From: Hyphomicrobiales bacterium
GTDB lineage: Bacteria > Pseudomonadota > Alphaproteobacteria > Rhizobiales > Rhizobiaceae
Length of the DNA: 64,000 nt
Direction of reading: 5' to 3'
Assembly (NCBI GenBank): GCA_021775455.1
Contig: JAJFHU010000045.1
Coordinates: 41,924-105,923 of the forward strand
Position 1 is the first letter of the stretch. Each line of letters begins with the position of its first letter. The notes beneath the pieces were generated by a model that was not told the origin of the DNA, made no database searches, and saw only the letters and a program-made list of their open reading frames with translations. A program made the position numbers and the translations under genes. Below are positions 44,839 through 52,987 of this stretch, piece after piece.

Positions 44839-46503
44839 TCAAAGAATTCCCGGCAAATTCAGTCCGTTTTCCTTCGCGCAATCTATGGCAATGTCATAGC
44901 CCGCATCCGCATGGCGCATGACACCGGTTGCCGGATCATTCCACAAAACTTTTTCAAGTCGCCGGTCTGCATCTTCAGTTCCATCACAGCAGATCACCAT
45001 GCCTGAATGTTGCGAAAAGCCCATACCAACTCCACCACCATGATGAATTGATACCCAGGTTGCGCCGGATGCTGTATTGAGCAATGCGTTCAAAAGCGGC
45101 CAGTCAGAAACTGCATCAGAACCATCTTTCATGGCTTCGGTTTCCCGGTTGGGGGAAGCGACCGAGCCGGAATCGAGATGATCACGCCCGATAACAACAG
45201 GTGCTGAAAGTTCACCGTTTCTGACCATTTCATTGAAGGCAAGACCCAGTTTGTGGCGAACGCCAAGGCCTACCCAGCAGATGCGGGCAGGTAATCCCTG
45301 AAAGGCGATGCGCTCACGGGCCATATCCAGCCAGTTGTGCAGATGGGGATAGTCAACGAGTTCCTTGACCTTCGCATCGGTTTTGTAAATGTCTTCCGGG
45401 TCACCGGAAAGCGCACACCAGCGGAAGGGGCCGATGCCACGACAGAACAGTGGCCGGATATAGGCTGGCACAAAACCCGGAAAGGCAAAGGCATTTTCGA
45501 GACCTTCTTCCTGGGCGACTTGGCGAATGTTGTTGCCATAGTCGAGCGTCGGGATTTTCATATTCCAGAAATCCACCATCGCCTTGACGTGAATCTTCAT
45601 CGAAGCGCGGGCGGCTTTCTCGACAGCCTGCGGATCGCTTTCCTGTTTTTCCCGCCATTCGGCCACATTCCAACCTTGCGGCAGATAGCCGTGGATTGGA
45701 TCGTGCGCACTCGTCTGATCCGTGACAATGTCCGGTTTTACACCGCGTTTGACGAGTTCAGGAAAAACATCTGCCGCGTTTCCAATCAAGCCAACGGACT
45801 TTGCTTCGCCAGCCGAAGTCCAACGGCTGATAATTTCCAACGCCTCATCAAGAGAACTCGTCTTCTCGTCAAGATATCGGGTTCGAAGCCGAAAATCTGC
45901 GCGATCTTCATCGCATTCAACGGCCAAACAACAGGCACCAGCCATTACGGCAGCAAGAGGTTGCGCCCCGCCCATGCCACCCAGGCCCGCGGTCAGTATC
46001 CATTTGCCTGTCAAATCACCACCATAATGCTGGCGACCAGCCTCCATAAAAGTCTCATAGGTGCCCTGAACAATGCCCTGCGTACCAATGTAGATCCACG
46101 ACCCGGCAGTCATTTGGCCATACATCGCAAGGCCTTTTTTATCGAGTTCATTGAAATGATCCCAGGTCGCCCAATGGGGTACGAGATTGGAGTTTGCGAT
46201 CAAGACACGGGGCGCATCGGCGTGAGTTCTAAACACCCCAACGGGCTTACCGGACTGCACCAGCATGGTTTCGTCTTCTTCGAGGGTCTGCAGGGTGGCA
46301 ACCATCTTGTCGAAGTCGTCCCAGGTACGTGCAGCGCGCCCAATCCCGCCATAGACAACCAGTTCATGCGGGTTTTCAGCCACATCGGGATGCAGATTGT
46401 TCATAAGCATGCGCATCGGCGCTTCGGTCAGCCAGCTTTTGGCCGAGATTTCCGATCCCGTAGGGGGGAACACATCACGTTTGTTGTGGCGCGGATTGCT
46501 CAT
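44839..46503 (-). CDS. hutU: Urocanate hydratase
   Basis: This NAD-dependent enzyme of histidine degradation hydrates urocanate to imidazolonepropionate. From ATG 46503 (AAGGA upstream) it has 554 residues. The family is unmistakable: [19 protein letters not shown] for [21 protein letters not shown], the reactive Cys in [20 protein letters not shown], and [20 protein letters not shown] near the end. The other hut genes (hutH, hutI) are not linked; only a HAL-like pseudo-partner without MIO and an N-formylglutamate-amidohydrolase-like gene occur elsewhere in the window. A TATGTCTAGACATA palindrome sits in its promoter. Confidence 0.94.
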   Translation of the reverse strand: MSNPRHNKRDVFPPTGSEISAKSWLTEAPMRMLMNNLHPDVAENPHELVVYGGIGRAARTWDDFDKMVATLQTLEEDETMLVQSGKPVGVFRTHADAPRVLIANSNLVPHWATWDHFNELDKKGLAMYGQMTAGSWIYIGTQGIVQGTYETFMEAGRQHYGGDLTGKWILTAGLGGMGGAQPLAAVMAGACCLAVECDEDRADFRLRTRYLDEKTSSLDEALEIISRWTSAGEAKSVGLIGNAADVFPELVKRGVKPDIVTDQTSAHDPIHGYLPQGWNVAEWREKQESDPQAVEKAARASMKIHVKAMVDFWNMKIPTLDYGNNIRQVAQEEGLENAFAFPGFVPAYIRPLFCRGIGPFRWCALSGDPEDIYKTDAKVKELVDYPHLHNWLDMARERIAFQGLPARICWVGLGVRHKLGLAFNEMVRNGELSAPVVIGRDHLDSGSVASPNRETEAMKDGSDAVSDWPLLNALLNTASGATWVSIHHGGGVGMGFSQHSGMVICCDGTEDADRRLEKVLWNDPATGVMRHADAGYDIAIDCAKENGLNLPGIL

Positions 46504-46520
46504 GTCACTATCCTTCAATA

Positions 46521-46553
46521 TATGTGTACATAACATTAATATGTCTAGACATA
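46521..46553. promoter_or_regulatory. Palindromic operator candidates upstream of hutU
   Basis: TATGTCTAGACATA at 46540-46553 is a perfect 14-bp palindrome, and TATGT-GT-ACATA at 46521-46532 repeats the same arms with a 2-base centre. They lie 18-50 bases before the hutU ATG at 46503. The first fits the GntR-family pattern GTCTAGAC flanked by pyrimidine/purine; HutC is a GntR-type regulator of hut genes, so a HutC-like operator is plausible. No hutC gene is next to it. Confidence 0.6.
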
Positions 46554-46623
46554 ATATGTCAATTCATATTGGATTACAAACCCACAAGTCAAGAGGAATT
46601 GGGTTCTGGAACTCGCTTGGAAA

Positions 46624-47553
46624 CTAATCGATGATATTTGGAAACAATCGTTTAGCTTTTTCGGAATTGAAAAAGTGCTTTGTCTCCTCAATAAAAGCCT
46701 TAACTAGTCTTCTGGGGTTTTTCTCCAGATAACCTACAGAGAAGTGGACGACTCTGTCGGGTGGCGAAATCGGAATTGCCACGAGGTTGTATCCAGCGTA
46801 GCTTTGATCAGTAAACGGAATTGTGTAGGTGAATGCACAACCTAATCCCGCGCTCACCAGGCTGCGCAACATTTCTCCGGATGTAACGGTGGCTACAATA
46901 TTCGGTGACACACCCAAATGTTCGAAATATCGTTCATAGTGCTGTCGAATCCAGGGACGTTCAAGCAGGAGAATATCTTCGTCAGCAAATTCCTGTACGG
47001 AAACAGTGTCGTGGGTGGCAAGAGAATGGTTGTTTGATACCAACAAAACTGGGGCGACCTTGGCAATTGTTGCGTACGTAACGCCGGGGACGAGATTTTC
47101 CGCGCCACAAAAAACGGCATCATACGCTCCGTTTATCAACCCCTCTTGGACAGGCTGATTGTCATCTTCAAAAATTTTCAATTCGACGTTCTTGTTTCCT
47201 TGCGCCATTGACATGATAATATCAGGTAAGAATGATGGCGCTGTTACAATCGAATAACCCACTCGCAATGTCCCCGTGAGCTGAGTTCTCAGGCTGCTGC
47301 CTTCCTGAAGGACATTTTCATATTCATCCAGCAAATGCCGAAATTTTGCTGAAATGATTTCCCCGGTTTCTGTCAGCTCGATACCTTTAGCCCGCTTCCT
47401 GTTTGTCAATTTTAGGGAAAAATGTTCTTCAATATTAATGATCGCCGCCAAGATTGAAGACGGCGCCACATTTAGTTTTTCTGAGGCACGGGTAATGTTC
47501 TGACATTCGGCGGCAACCAGAAAATAGCGCATTGCCCGAAATGATATGCTCAT
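46624..47553 (-). CDS. LysR-family transcriptional regulator
   Basis: The 309-residue protein begins MSISFRAMRYFLVAAECQNI with a LysR helix-turn-helix (ITRASEKLNVAPSSILAAII, slightly unusual recognition helix). The substrate domain starts near TLRVGYSIVTAPSFLPDIIM. It resembles Nac/CynR-like regulators only generally. Its stop is 120 bases upstream of hutU on the same strand and it diverges from the dimethylglycine-dehydrogenase-like gene across a long intergenic region. It may control either one; the target is not known. Confidence 0.9.
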   Translation of the reverse strand: MSISFRAMRYFLVAAECQNITRASEKLNVAPSSILAAIINIEEHFSLKLTNRKRAKGIELTETGEIISAKFRHLLDEYENVLQEGSSLRTQLTGTLRVGYSIVTAPSFLPDIIMSMAQGNKNVELKIFEDDNQPVQEGLINGAYDAVFCGAENLVPGVTYATIAKVAPVLLVSNNHSLATHDTVSVQEFADEDILLLERPWIRQHYERYFEHLGVSPNIVATVTSGEMLRSLVSAGLGCAFTYTIPFTDQSYAGYNLVAIPISPPDRVVHFSVGYLEKNPRRLVKAFIEETKHFFNSEKAKRLFPNIID

Positions 47554-48072
47554 AATCTTTCAATCACCAATAATTCTGAAAATCAGAATAACAAATTTTA
47601 TAAATTCAGTTTTTCAAAATATCAAGAATATGTTTTGATGCGCCTGACAAACAATCTGGGATGGTGAAATTGGTGAGAAAATTTGCACGATTGAGTGAGT
47701 ATTGTGAGCCTGGGGGCCCGACTAATGTCACAATACGCATATCAGATTTGCGAATGTACCATGCTAAGTTCAGGATTTTTTGTTATTCAGCCAAAATGAC
47801 TGCATGATTTGAGCCAAGTATCCGAGACGTAGTGTTTCGGATACTTGCACTTGTCAGTCTGCCCTACCCAAGAGCAGATTTATGAGTCTACGCCCAGGGT
47901 CCTGACCCTAATCTCTCCTGAATCCTAAACCGTCGTTCGAAAATGCAGCTGTGATATACCGGAGCACCTTAAAAGAAACTTCCATTTGCGGTCATTTCAT
48001 TAAAATCAGTTTTTCAAATGAATGATTCTGTGTTTTGTTTATCAACACCGGTATCACGCATGGAAAATAAGA
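47554..48072. other. Long structured intergenic region (519 bases)
   Basis: No convincing gene is seen between the LysR start and the flavoprotein start. The region holds several dyads: GTATTGTGA/TCACAATAC (47699-47707 and 47728-47736), an 11-bp hairpin at 47815-47847, and GGGTCCTGACCC at 47897-47908. It is bracketed by an 18-base direct repeat, TAAAWTCAGTTTTTCAAA, at 47601-47618 and 48001-48018 (one mismatch). This could be a small RNA locus, a remnant of a mobile element, or an extended control region. Confidence 0.5.
47815..47847. repeat. Perfect 11-bp hairpin in the long intergenic region
   Basis: CAAGTATCCGA (47815-47825) pairs exactly with TCGGATACTTG (47837-47847) across an 11-base loop. 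There is no T-run on either side, so it is not a standard terminator. It may be part of a structured RNA or a protein-binding dyad. Confidence 0.7.
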
Positions 48073-50499
48073 ATGAAGTCTCAAGCAAAGGTAGTGATTG
48101 TCGGTGGAGGTGTGTCTGGCTTGTCAGCACTCTACCATCTGACACTAGAAGGCTGGGAAGATGTTATTCTGCTGGAGCGCGATGAGCTGACATCGGGAAC
48201 AACCTGGCACTCTGCTGCCCAATGTCCGAGCCTGGCATTCAACCAGCTTCTTCTGCTGCTGCGTGACTATACGATCAAGCTTTACAAAGAGCTGGCAGAC
48301 GATCCAGCCTATCCGATCAATTATCATCACGCGACTGGCGGGATGCGTTTGCTGACTGACCCGGCGCACATCGATGAATGCCAGCATATAATCTCGGTCG
48401 CAAAAGGTGTGGGATTTGACTTCGATCTGTTGGACGCTGAGGAAATCAGCAATCGAAATCCACTGATCAACACCGATGGAATTCTCGCCGCTCTTTGGGA
48501 TAAACGTGATGGGGACATCGATCCCGCGCAGCTGTGTCAGGCACTTGCCAGTCGCTCACGAAAGGCGGGTGCGAAAATCTATCGGAACACGCCGGTTACC
48601 GGCCTGTCCCAAAAACCAAACAGTGAGTGGGTAGTCGATACACCTCAAGGATCGATAACCGGCGAGCATTTGGTAGTGGCCGCCGGGTACAGGGTAAACG
48701 AAGTTGGCGCACTTATGGGGATTACTTATCCTGTGGTAGCCACGGAGCATATGTACTTCATTACTGAGGACATTCCGGAACTGTTGCAGCGCGAGGACCG
48801 CGTTTCGATGGTTCGGTGTCCGCGTGACACGTTTTACATGCGGCAGGAAAAGAAGGGGTTGCTGGTCGGCATTTATGAGCACGACTGCAAACTGTTCGGC
48901 ATGGATGGCATTGACGCCAATTTCGTCAATGCCCTTTGTCCAGATGATCTCGACCGGCTTTTACCCAAAATGGAACCGATCTTTGATCGCTTGCCGTGTT
49001 TGCAGGAAGTTGGCATCAAGTCAGTCGTCAACGGCCCGATTTCCTATGCGGCCGATGCCGGTCCGATGGTTGGAAAACAGCCGGGACTTCGAAATTGCTG
49101 GTCGATGAACGGCATTCGTGTCGGGATAGGTGAGGGTGGTGGTTATGGCAAGATGCTTGCCCAGTTGATGGTGTACGGCGAGACGGAGTGGGATACTTGG
49201 CAGCTCGACCCAAGGCGGATCACGTCTCATGCAACCATTGAGTATACAGCGCTCAAGACGATTGAGGACTACCGCCATGAGTTCCAGTGGCACAAGCCGC
49301 ATGAGCATCGACCTGCAGGACGTCCAGCCAAGGCAAGTCCGCTTTATCCGCTGCTGAAGGAGAAGGGTGCCGAGTTCGGCGTCACCAATGGTTGGGAGCG
49401 CACCTCGTTCTATAAGCCGTCGCCGGATTTCGTTGAAGGACATGGCTACCGGTTCCAGAACTGGCATGAAATGGTCGGCGCGGAAGTTGAAGCATTAATC
49501 AGCAATGTTGGGCTGGCGGAGCTTTCCGGCTTCAACCACTATTGTATTCGGGGGGCCAACGCGTTGGAATGGCTCGATTCTCTTACCTGCTCACGTGTTT
49601 CGAAGACAGTCGGCAAGGCGAACCTGTGTTACTTCCTGACGCCAAAGGGTAATATCTCAGGCGAAGCTACAATTGTACCGCTGCCCAATGGGGAGATTTT
49701 CTACGGTTCGGCAACTACCGCCGAGTATCACGACATCGACTGGTTGCAGGAACATCTGCCAGCCGGTTCGGATATAGAAATTGAAAGCCGCACCAATACG
49801 CATACGATGCTGGTTATTGCCGGTCCCAAAACCCGACAATTGCTGGCGGTAGTGTCACCGGAAACGAATTGGGATCAAGCCAATTTCCCATGGTTGAACG
49901 CGCGCCACGGCAGTATCGGTGATGTCGAGGTTTTGGCAATCGCCATCAGCTACTCCGGTGAACAGGCCTTTGAATTGCACGTCCCCAATGAAAATCTTGT
50001 GGAGGTCTACGAAGTTCTGGTTCAGGCTGGAAGTGATTTTGGGCTCTCCCATTTCGGAATGTACGCTATCGATTCCATGCGCATCGAAAAGGGCTATGGT
50101 CATTGGAAGGCGGATTTCATCACCGAGTTTAATCCGATTGAGGCGGGTCTTGATCGCTTTGTGGATATTTCAAAGGAGTTTCCGGGTAAGTCCGGCCTTC
50201 AAAGCCAAATGAAGTCAGGGAATCGCAAAGAACGAGTCTTGTTGGAAATTCGCACAACTCAAGGACCAGTCCAGCCGGGAGAGGGTGTGTTCAGGGATGG
50301 AAGACCGGTTGGCAGCGTAACGTCCGCTACATGGGGATATAGAACGGGAAAGAATCTCGCCATGGCCTACATTGATCCCAAGTTTGCTACCGAAGGTACC
50401 GAACTGGAAATGCTGCTGCTTGGAAATTCCGTAATGGCGACTGTCTGCACACCCTGTATTTACGATCCCGAAAACAAAATTCCGCGTGGAATTGAGTAA
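48073..50499 (+). CDS. Dimethylglycine/sarcosine dehydrogenase-like flavoprotein with GcvT domain
   Basis: This 808-residue demethylating dehydrogenase starts MKSQAKVVIVGGGVSGLSAL at ATG 48073; an in-frame upstream start at 48022 is unlikely. Residues 1-380 form a DAO-type FAD domain. The conserved His of TSGTTWHSAAQ matches the His that binds FAD covalently in dimethylglycine dehydrogenase. The FAO middle domain and a C-terminal aminomethyltransferase (GcvT) fold follow (GFNHYCIRGANALEWLDSLT and MRIEKGYGHWKADFITEFNP), which use tetrahydrofolate as methyl acceptor. The likely substrate is dimethylglycine, sarcosine or a related N-methyl amino acid; several close paralogues of unknown substrate exist in marine alphaproteobacteria. 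Confidence 0.87.
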   Translation: MKSQAKVVIVGGGVSGLSALYHLTLEGWEDVILLERDELTSGTTWHSAAQCPSLAFNQLLLLLRDYTIKLYKELADDPAYPINYHHATGGMRLLTDPAHIDECQHIISVAKGVGFDFDLLDAEEISNRNPLINTDGILAALWDKRDGDIDPAQLCQALASRSRKAGAKIYRNTPVTGLSQKPNSEWVVDTPQGSITGEHLVVAAGYRVNEVGALMGITYPVVATEHMYFITEDIPELLQREDRVSMVRCPRDTFYMRQEKKGLLVGIYEHDCKLFGMDGIDANFVNALCPDDLDRLLPKMEPIFDRLPCLQEVGIKSVVNGPISYAADAGPMVGKQPGLRNCWSMNGIRVGIGEGGGYGKMLAQLMVYGETEWDTWQLDPRRITSHATIEYTALKTIEDYRHEFQWHKPHEHRPAGRPAKASPLYPLLKEKGAEFGVTNGWERTSFYKPSPDFVEGHGYRFQNWHEMVGAEVEALISNVGLAELSGFNHYCIRGANALEWLDSLTCSRVSKTVGKANLCYFLTPKGNISGEATIVPLPNGEIFYGSATTAEYHDIDWLQEHLPAGSDIEIESRTNTHTMLVIAGPKTRQLLAVVSPETNWDQANFPWLNARHGSIGDVEVLAIAISYSGEQAFELHVPNENLVEVYEVLVQAGSDFGLSHFGMYAIDSMRIEKGYGHWKADFITEFNPIEAGLDRFVDISKEFPGKSGLQSQMKSGNRKERVLLEIRTTQGPVQPGEGVFRDGRPVGSVTSATWGYRTGKNLAMAYIDPKFATEGTELEMLLLGNSVMATVCTPCIYDPENKIPRGIE

Positions 50500-50557
50500 A
50501 GCCTTCGATCTGCTGGCGGCATCTGGAATTAATGGGACCGATTGGGTAGGGTGGGGG

Positions 50558-51325
50558 ATGCAGACTGGTCGAAGTGCCTTGTTTCACATCAATATGTTTG
50601 CCTTCTTGGTTGTAATCTTGATGATGAGCGCACCTCACGCCAAGGCGCAATCTCGGGAACCCGTGGGTCTGGAACTGGCGCTGTTGATTGATGTTTCTGC
50701 AAGCGTCAGCAAAGAGGAATATCAGCTTCAGCTTGATGGCTTTGCTGCTGCTTTCAGCAGCAAGGATATTCAGGAAGCAGTCGCAACTTCCGGTGGTTTG
50801 GTTGTATGCGTAATTCAATGGGCGCAACAGGCTTATCAATACAAATCAGTCGACTGGACAGTTTTGAACAACAGTCTGGATGCATTGAAACTGGCGACGC
50901 AAATTGCAGCAATTCCCCGTCAAACGCCGAGCGGTCAAACTGCAATCGGCGATGCGCTCACATTCGCAATGAACGAGTTGGAGACCAATCGCTTTTCTGG
51001 CCTGCGCCGTGTGATCGATGTATCCGGGGATGGTCGCGCCAATGATGGGCGCCCGCTTCGACATGCACGCGAGGAAGTGCTTGAAAAAGAGATCACCATA
51101 AACGCTCTGGCAATCGTAAACGAATTTCCGGATCTAAAACAATATTACCGTACCCAGCTGATTGGTGGATCAGGTGCTTTTGTGCTTTCGGCTCGCGATT
51201 ACACCGATTTTGCCCGTGCAATCAGTGAAAAACTGAAACGCGAGATTCAGGCCTTGCCGGTGGCGAAAATCGCCGAGCCCGATCCATTGATAAAAGCGCA
51301 GGCAGAAATACCGCAGCAACCGTGA
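50558..51325 (+). CDS. Secreted vWA-domain protein (DUF1194)
   Basis: From ATG 50558 (GGGTGGGGG upstream) the protein has 255 residues. It starts with a signal peptide (hydrophobic 10-24, cleavage near HAKAQ) and then a von Willebrand A-type domain beginning GLELALLIDVSASVSKEEYQ. The metal-ion-dependent adhesion site is Asp45-x-Ser47-x-Ser49, with a further Thr/Asp segment SGQTAIGDALTFAMNELETN and IDVSGDGRANDG. A GTG at 50486, overlapping the flavoprotein gene, would place a non-signal stretch in front. The function of DUF1194 is unknown; a periplasmic binding role is likely. The gene follows the flavoprotein by 58 bases. Confidence 0.85.
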   Translation: MQTGRSALFHINMFAFLVVILMMSAPHAKAQSREPVGLELALLIDVSASVSKEEYQLQLDGFAAAFSSKDIQEAVATSGGLVVCVIQWAQQAYQYKSVDWTVLNNSLDALKLATQIAAIPRQTPSGQTAIGDALTFAMNELETNRFSGLRRVIDVSGDGRANDGRPLRHAREEVLEKEITINALAIVNEFPDLKQYYRTQLIGGSGAFVLSARDYTDFARAISEKLKREIQALPVAKIAEPDPLIKAQAEIPQQP

Positions 51326-51349
51326 GCTTGAGAGGCTAAAAAATTACAG

Positions 51350-52891
51350 CTACTTACCCTTGAGTGCCGCGTGCATCATTTCCTTGTAAGGCTCAGCACA
51401 CCCAACATCGTTGGGTATTTCTTTCGGCAATGCCTTGTAGTTAGGCTTGATATCACAGAGTTCGCACATTTGTTTCAATGCAGCCTTCGGATCGGCGATC
51501 ATGTCTTCATAGGACAGAATGATAGAATTTTCCGGAAAGCATTCATGCAAAGTGTCTATAAGCGAATTGTACGATTCAATGTACTGTTTAAGTGCTTTCA
51601 AATCGTACGAGTATGTGTTCTTGAGACGATACTTCTTGGTATAAATGCGGAACATCAAATCGTCGATGTCACGTTTCATGAACACAAACCGCATATTTGG
51701 TATAGCCTTGGAAAAGAAAGCGGCATCCCAGATATGACCGGGCGAGGTGTTGGTAACCCAGGAATTATCACCAATTAGTTCTTCAATTTGCCTCCGATAC
51801 TCACTTCTCACCATTGAGTACAATTGTAAAGGGAGCTGGGCAAGCGATTCAAAAGGAATCAATCCACCCATTTGAAAACCGGTGGCAATCGCGTTATTGA
51901 TCGCCGGGTTCTCATATCCCCTTACCAGACCCGGTTGTGTGCAAATTATTGATTCTGCTGTAGTTTTGCCAGACCTGGACAATCCCAATATGAACAGCGA
52001 ATTTGGATAATCTGGTTCATCATTCTTGATATTCTTGAAGGCCGATGCATTTTTCCTGGTCCAGTCAGCACGGCTGATAGTGACGCGCATTTCCACCTTA
52101 ATGTCTTCTTTTAACTCCTTCAGGACCAGATTGTTGGCCTTGACTATCCAGTCCCATGCTTCTCCATGTTTGCCAAGCTTGTCATAAGCGGTAGCCCGCA
52201 CGAATGCCTTGTCACTTTCAACCTGTTTTTCATCGCTTCCTGGGGGCACCGATGCATCATCCAGTTTTTCCAGCAAATCTGAAGGAACAAGTGACGATGG
52301 TAGAACAACCTGAAGTTTCAACAATTGCAAAGTTGGCGGCTTGTCAGAAAGTCGGTCAAGCGCTTCCTTGGCTTCATTGAAACGACCCATTTCATTGCAG
52401 ACATTTGAGTAACCATAGATTGCTTCCTCCATGTTTGGAGATAATTCCAACGCTTTTTCAAACATTTGCGAAGCAAGCAGGTATTCGCGCTTGTCGTAGT
52501 AAACTTGCGCCAGAGTGACATAAATTGCGGGTTCCTCGGAGTTTATTTCCAATGCATCCCGCAACGTACGAATAGCCATCTCGCGTGCATTGACGAGAAG
52601 ATATTCACCAGCCAGCGCTGTCATTGTTGTCCAGGCACGCGGATTGATCATCACAGCCTGCACCAGATACTGAACGGCTTTTTGCCGCTCGCCCATATCT
52701 CCATACACCAGCCCGAGCGTATGAAGAGCGGCAAAATAATCCGGAAATTCCTTCAACAACGAAAGGCACATCTTCTCAGCGTGATTGAATTGCCGCTGAT
52801 TTCTCCAGGCCTCAGCCTGTTGTACCGCTTGGTGGGCAGATTTCATGACCTCTATGGGGTCATCCGACTTAATCTTGAATCTTGTTTCCAT
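51350..52891 (-). CDS. TPR-repeat protein with C-terminal sulfotransferase domain
   Basis: This 513-residue protein has tetratricopeptide repeats in residues about 30-215 (for example AALHTLGLVYGDMGERQKAV and AIYVTLAQVYYDKREYLLAS) and a sulfotransferase domain from about 290. The PAPS 5'-phosphosulfate loop is SLFILGLSRSGKTTAESIIC, and the second region is FVFMKRDIDDLMFRIYTKKY, with the 3'-phosphate-binding Arg. The acceptor is unknown; related TPR-sulfotransferases act on proteins or surface glycans. ATG 52891 is preferred, because an upstream start at 52969 would run through the hairpin terminator at 52942-52966. Confidence 0.88.
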   Translation of the reverse strand: METRFKIKSDDPIEVMKSAHQAVQQAEAWRNQRQFNHAEKMCLSLLKEFPDYFAALHTLGLVYGDMGERQKAVQYLVQAVMINPRAWTTMTALAGEYLLVNAREMAIRTLRDALEINSEEPAIYVTLAQVYYDKREYLLASQMFEKALELSPNMEEAIYGYSNVCNEMGRFNEAKEALDRLSDKPPTLQLLKLQVVLPSSLVPSDLLEKLDDASVPPGSDEKQVESDKAFVRATAYDKLGKHGEAWDWIVKANNLVLKELKEDIKVEMRVTISRADWTRKNASAFKNIKNDEPDYPNSLFILGLSRSGKTTAESIICTQPGLVRGYENPAINNAIATGFQMGGLIPFESLAQLPLQLYSMVRSEYRRQIEELIGDNSWVTNTSPGHIWDAAFFSKAIPNMRFVFMKRDIDDLMFRIYTKKYRLKNTYSYDLKALKQYIESYNSLIDTLHECFPENSIILSYEDMIADPKAALKQMCELCDIKPNYKALPKEIPNDVGCAEPYKEMMHAALKGK

Positions 52892-52941
52892 TGTGGGGAA
52901 ATCCAGTAGTTCCTGATATCCAAAAGATAATTGGCACACTA

Positions 52942-52966
52942 AAAAAGGGGCATAAAGCCCCTTTTT
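52942..52966 (-). terminator. Rho-independent terminator after the four-barrel gene
   Basis: AAAAAGGGGC (from 52942) and GCCCCTTTTT (to 52966) form a stem with loop ATAAA. On the minus strand it reads GGGGC-TTTAT-GCCCC then a T-run, 22 bases after the stop of the outer-membrane gene. It is nearly symmetrical and could end transcripts from both directions. Confidence 0.88.
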
Positions 52967-52987
52967 CAATAATTGATTTTTTCCTGC

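Noticed and set aside
45337..46533. Long plus-strand open frame opposite hutU
   Set aside because: It is the antisense shadow of hutU, which is a well-supported gene; the frame has no domain.
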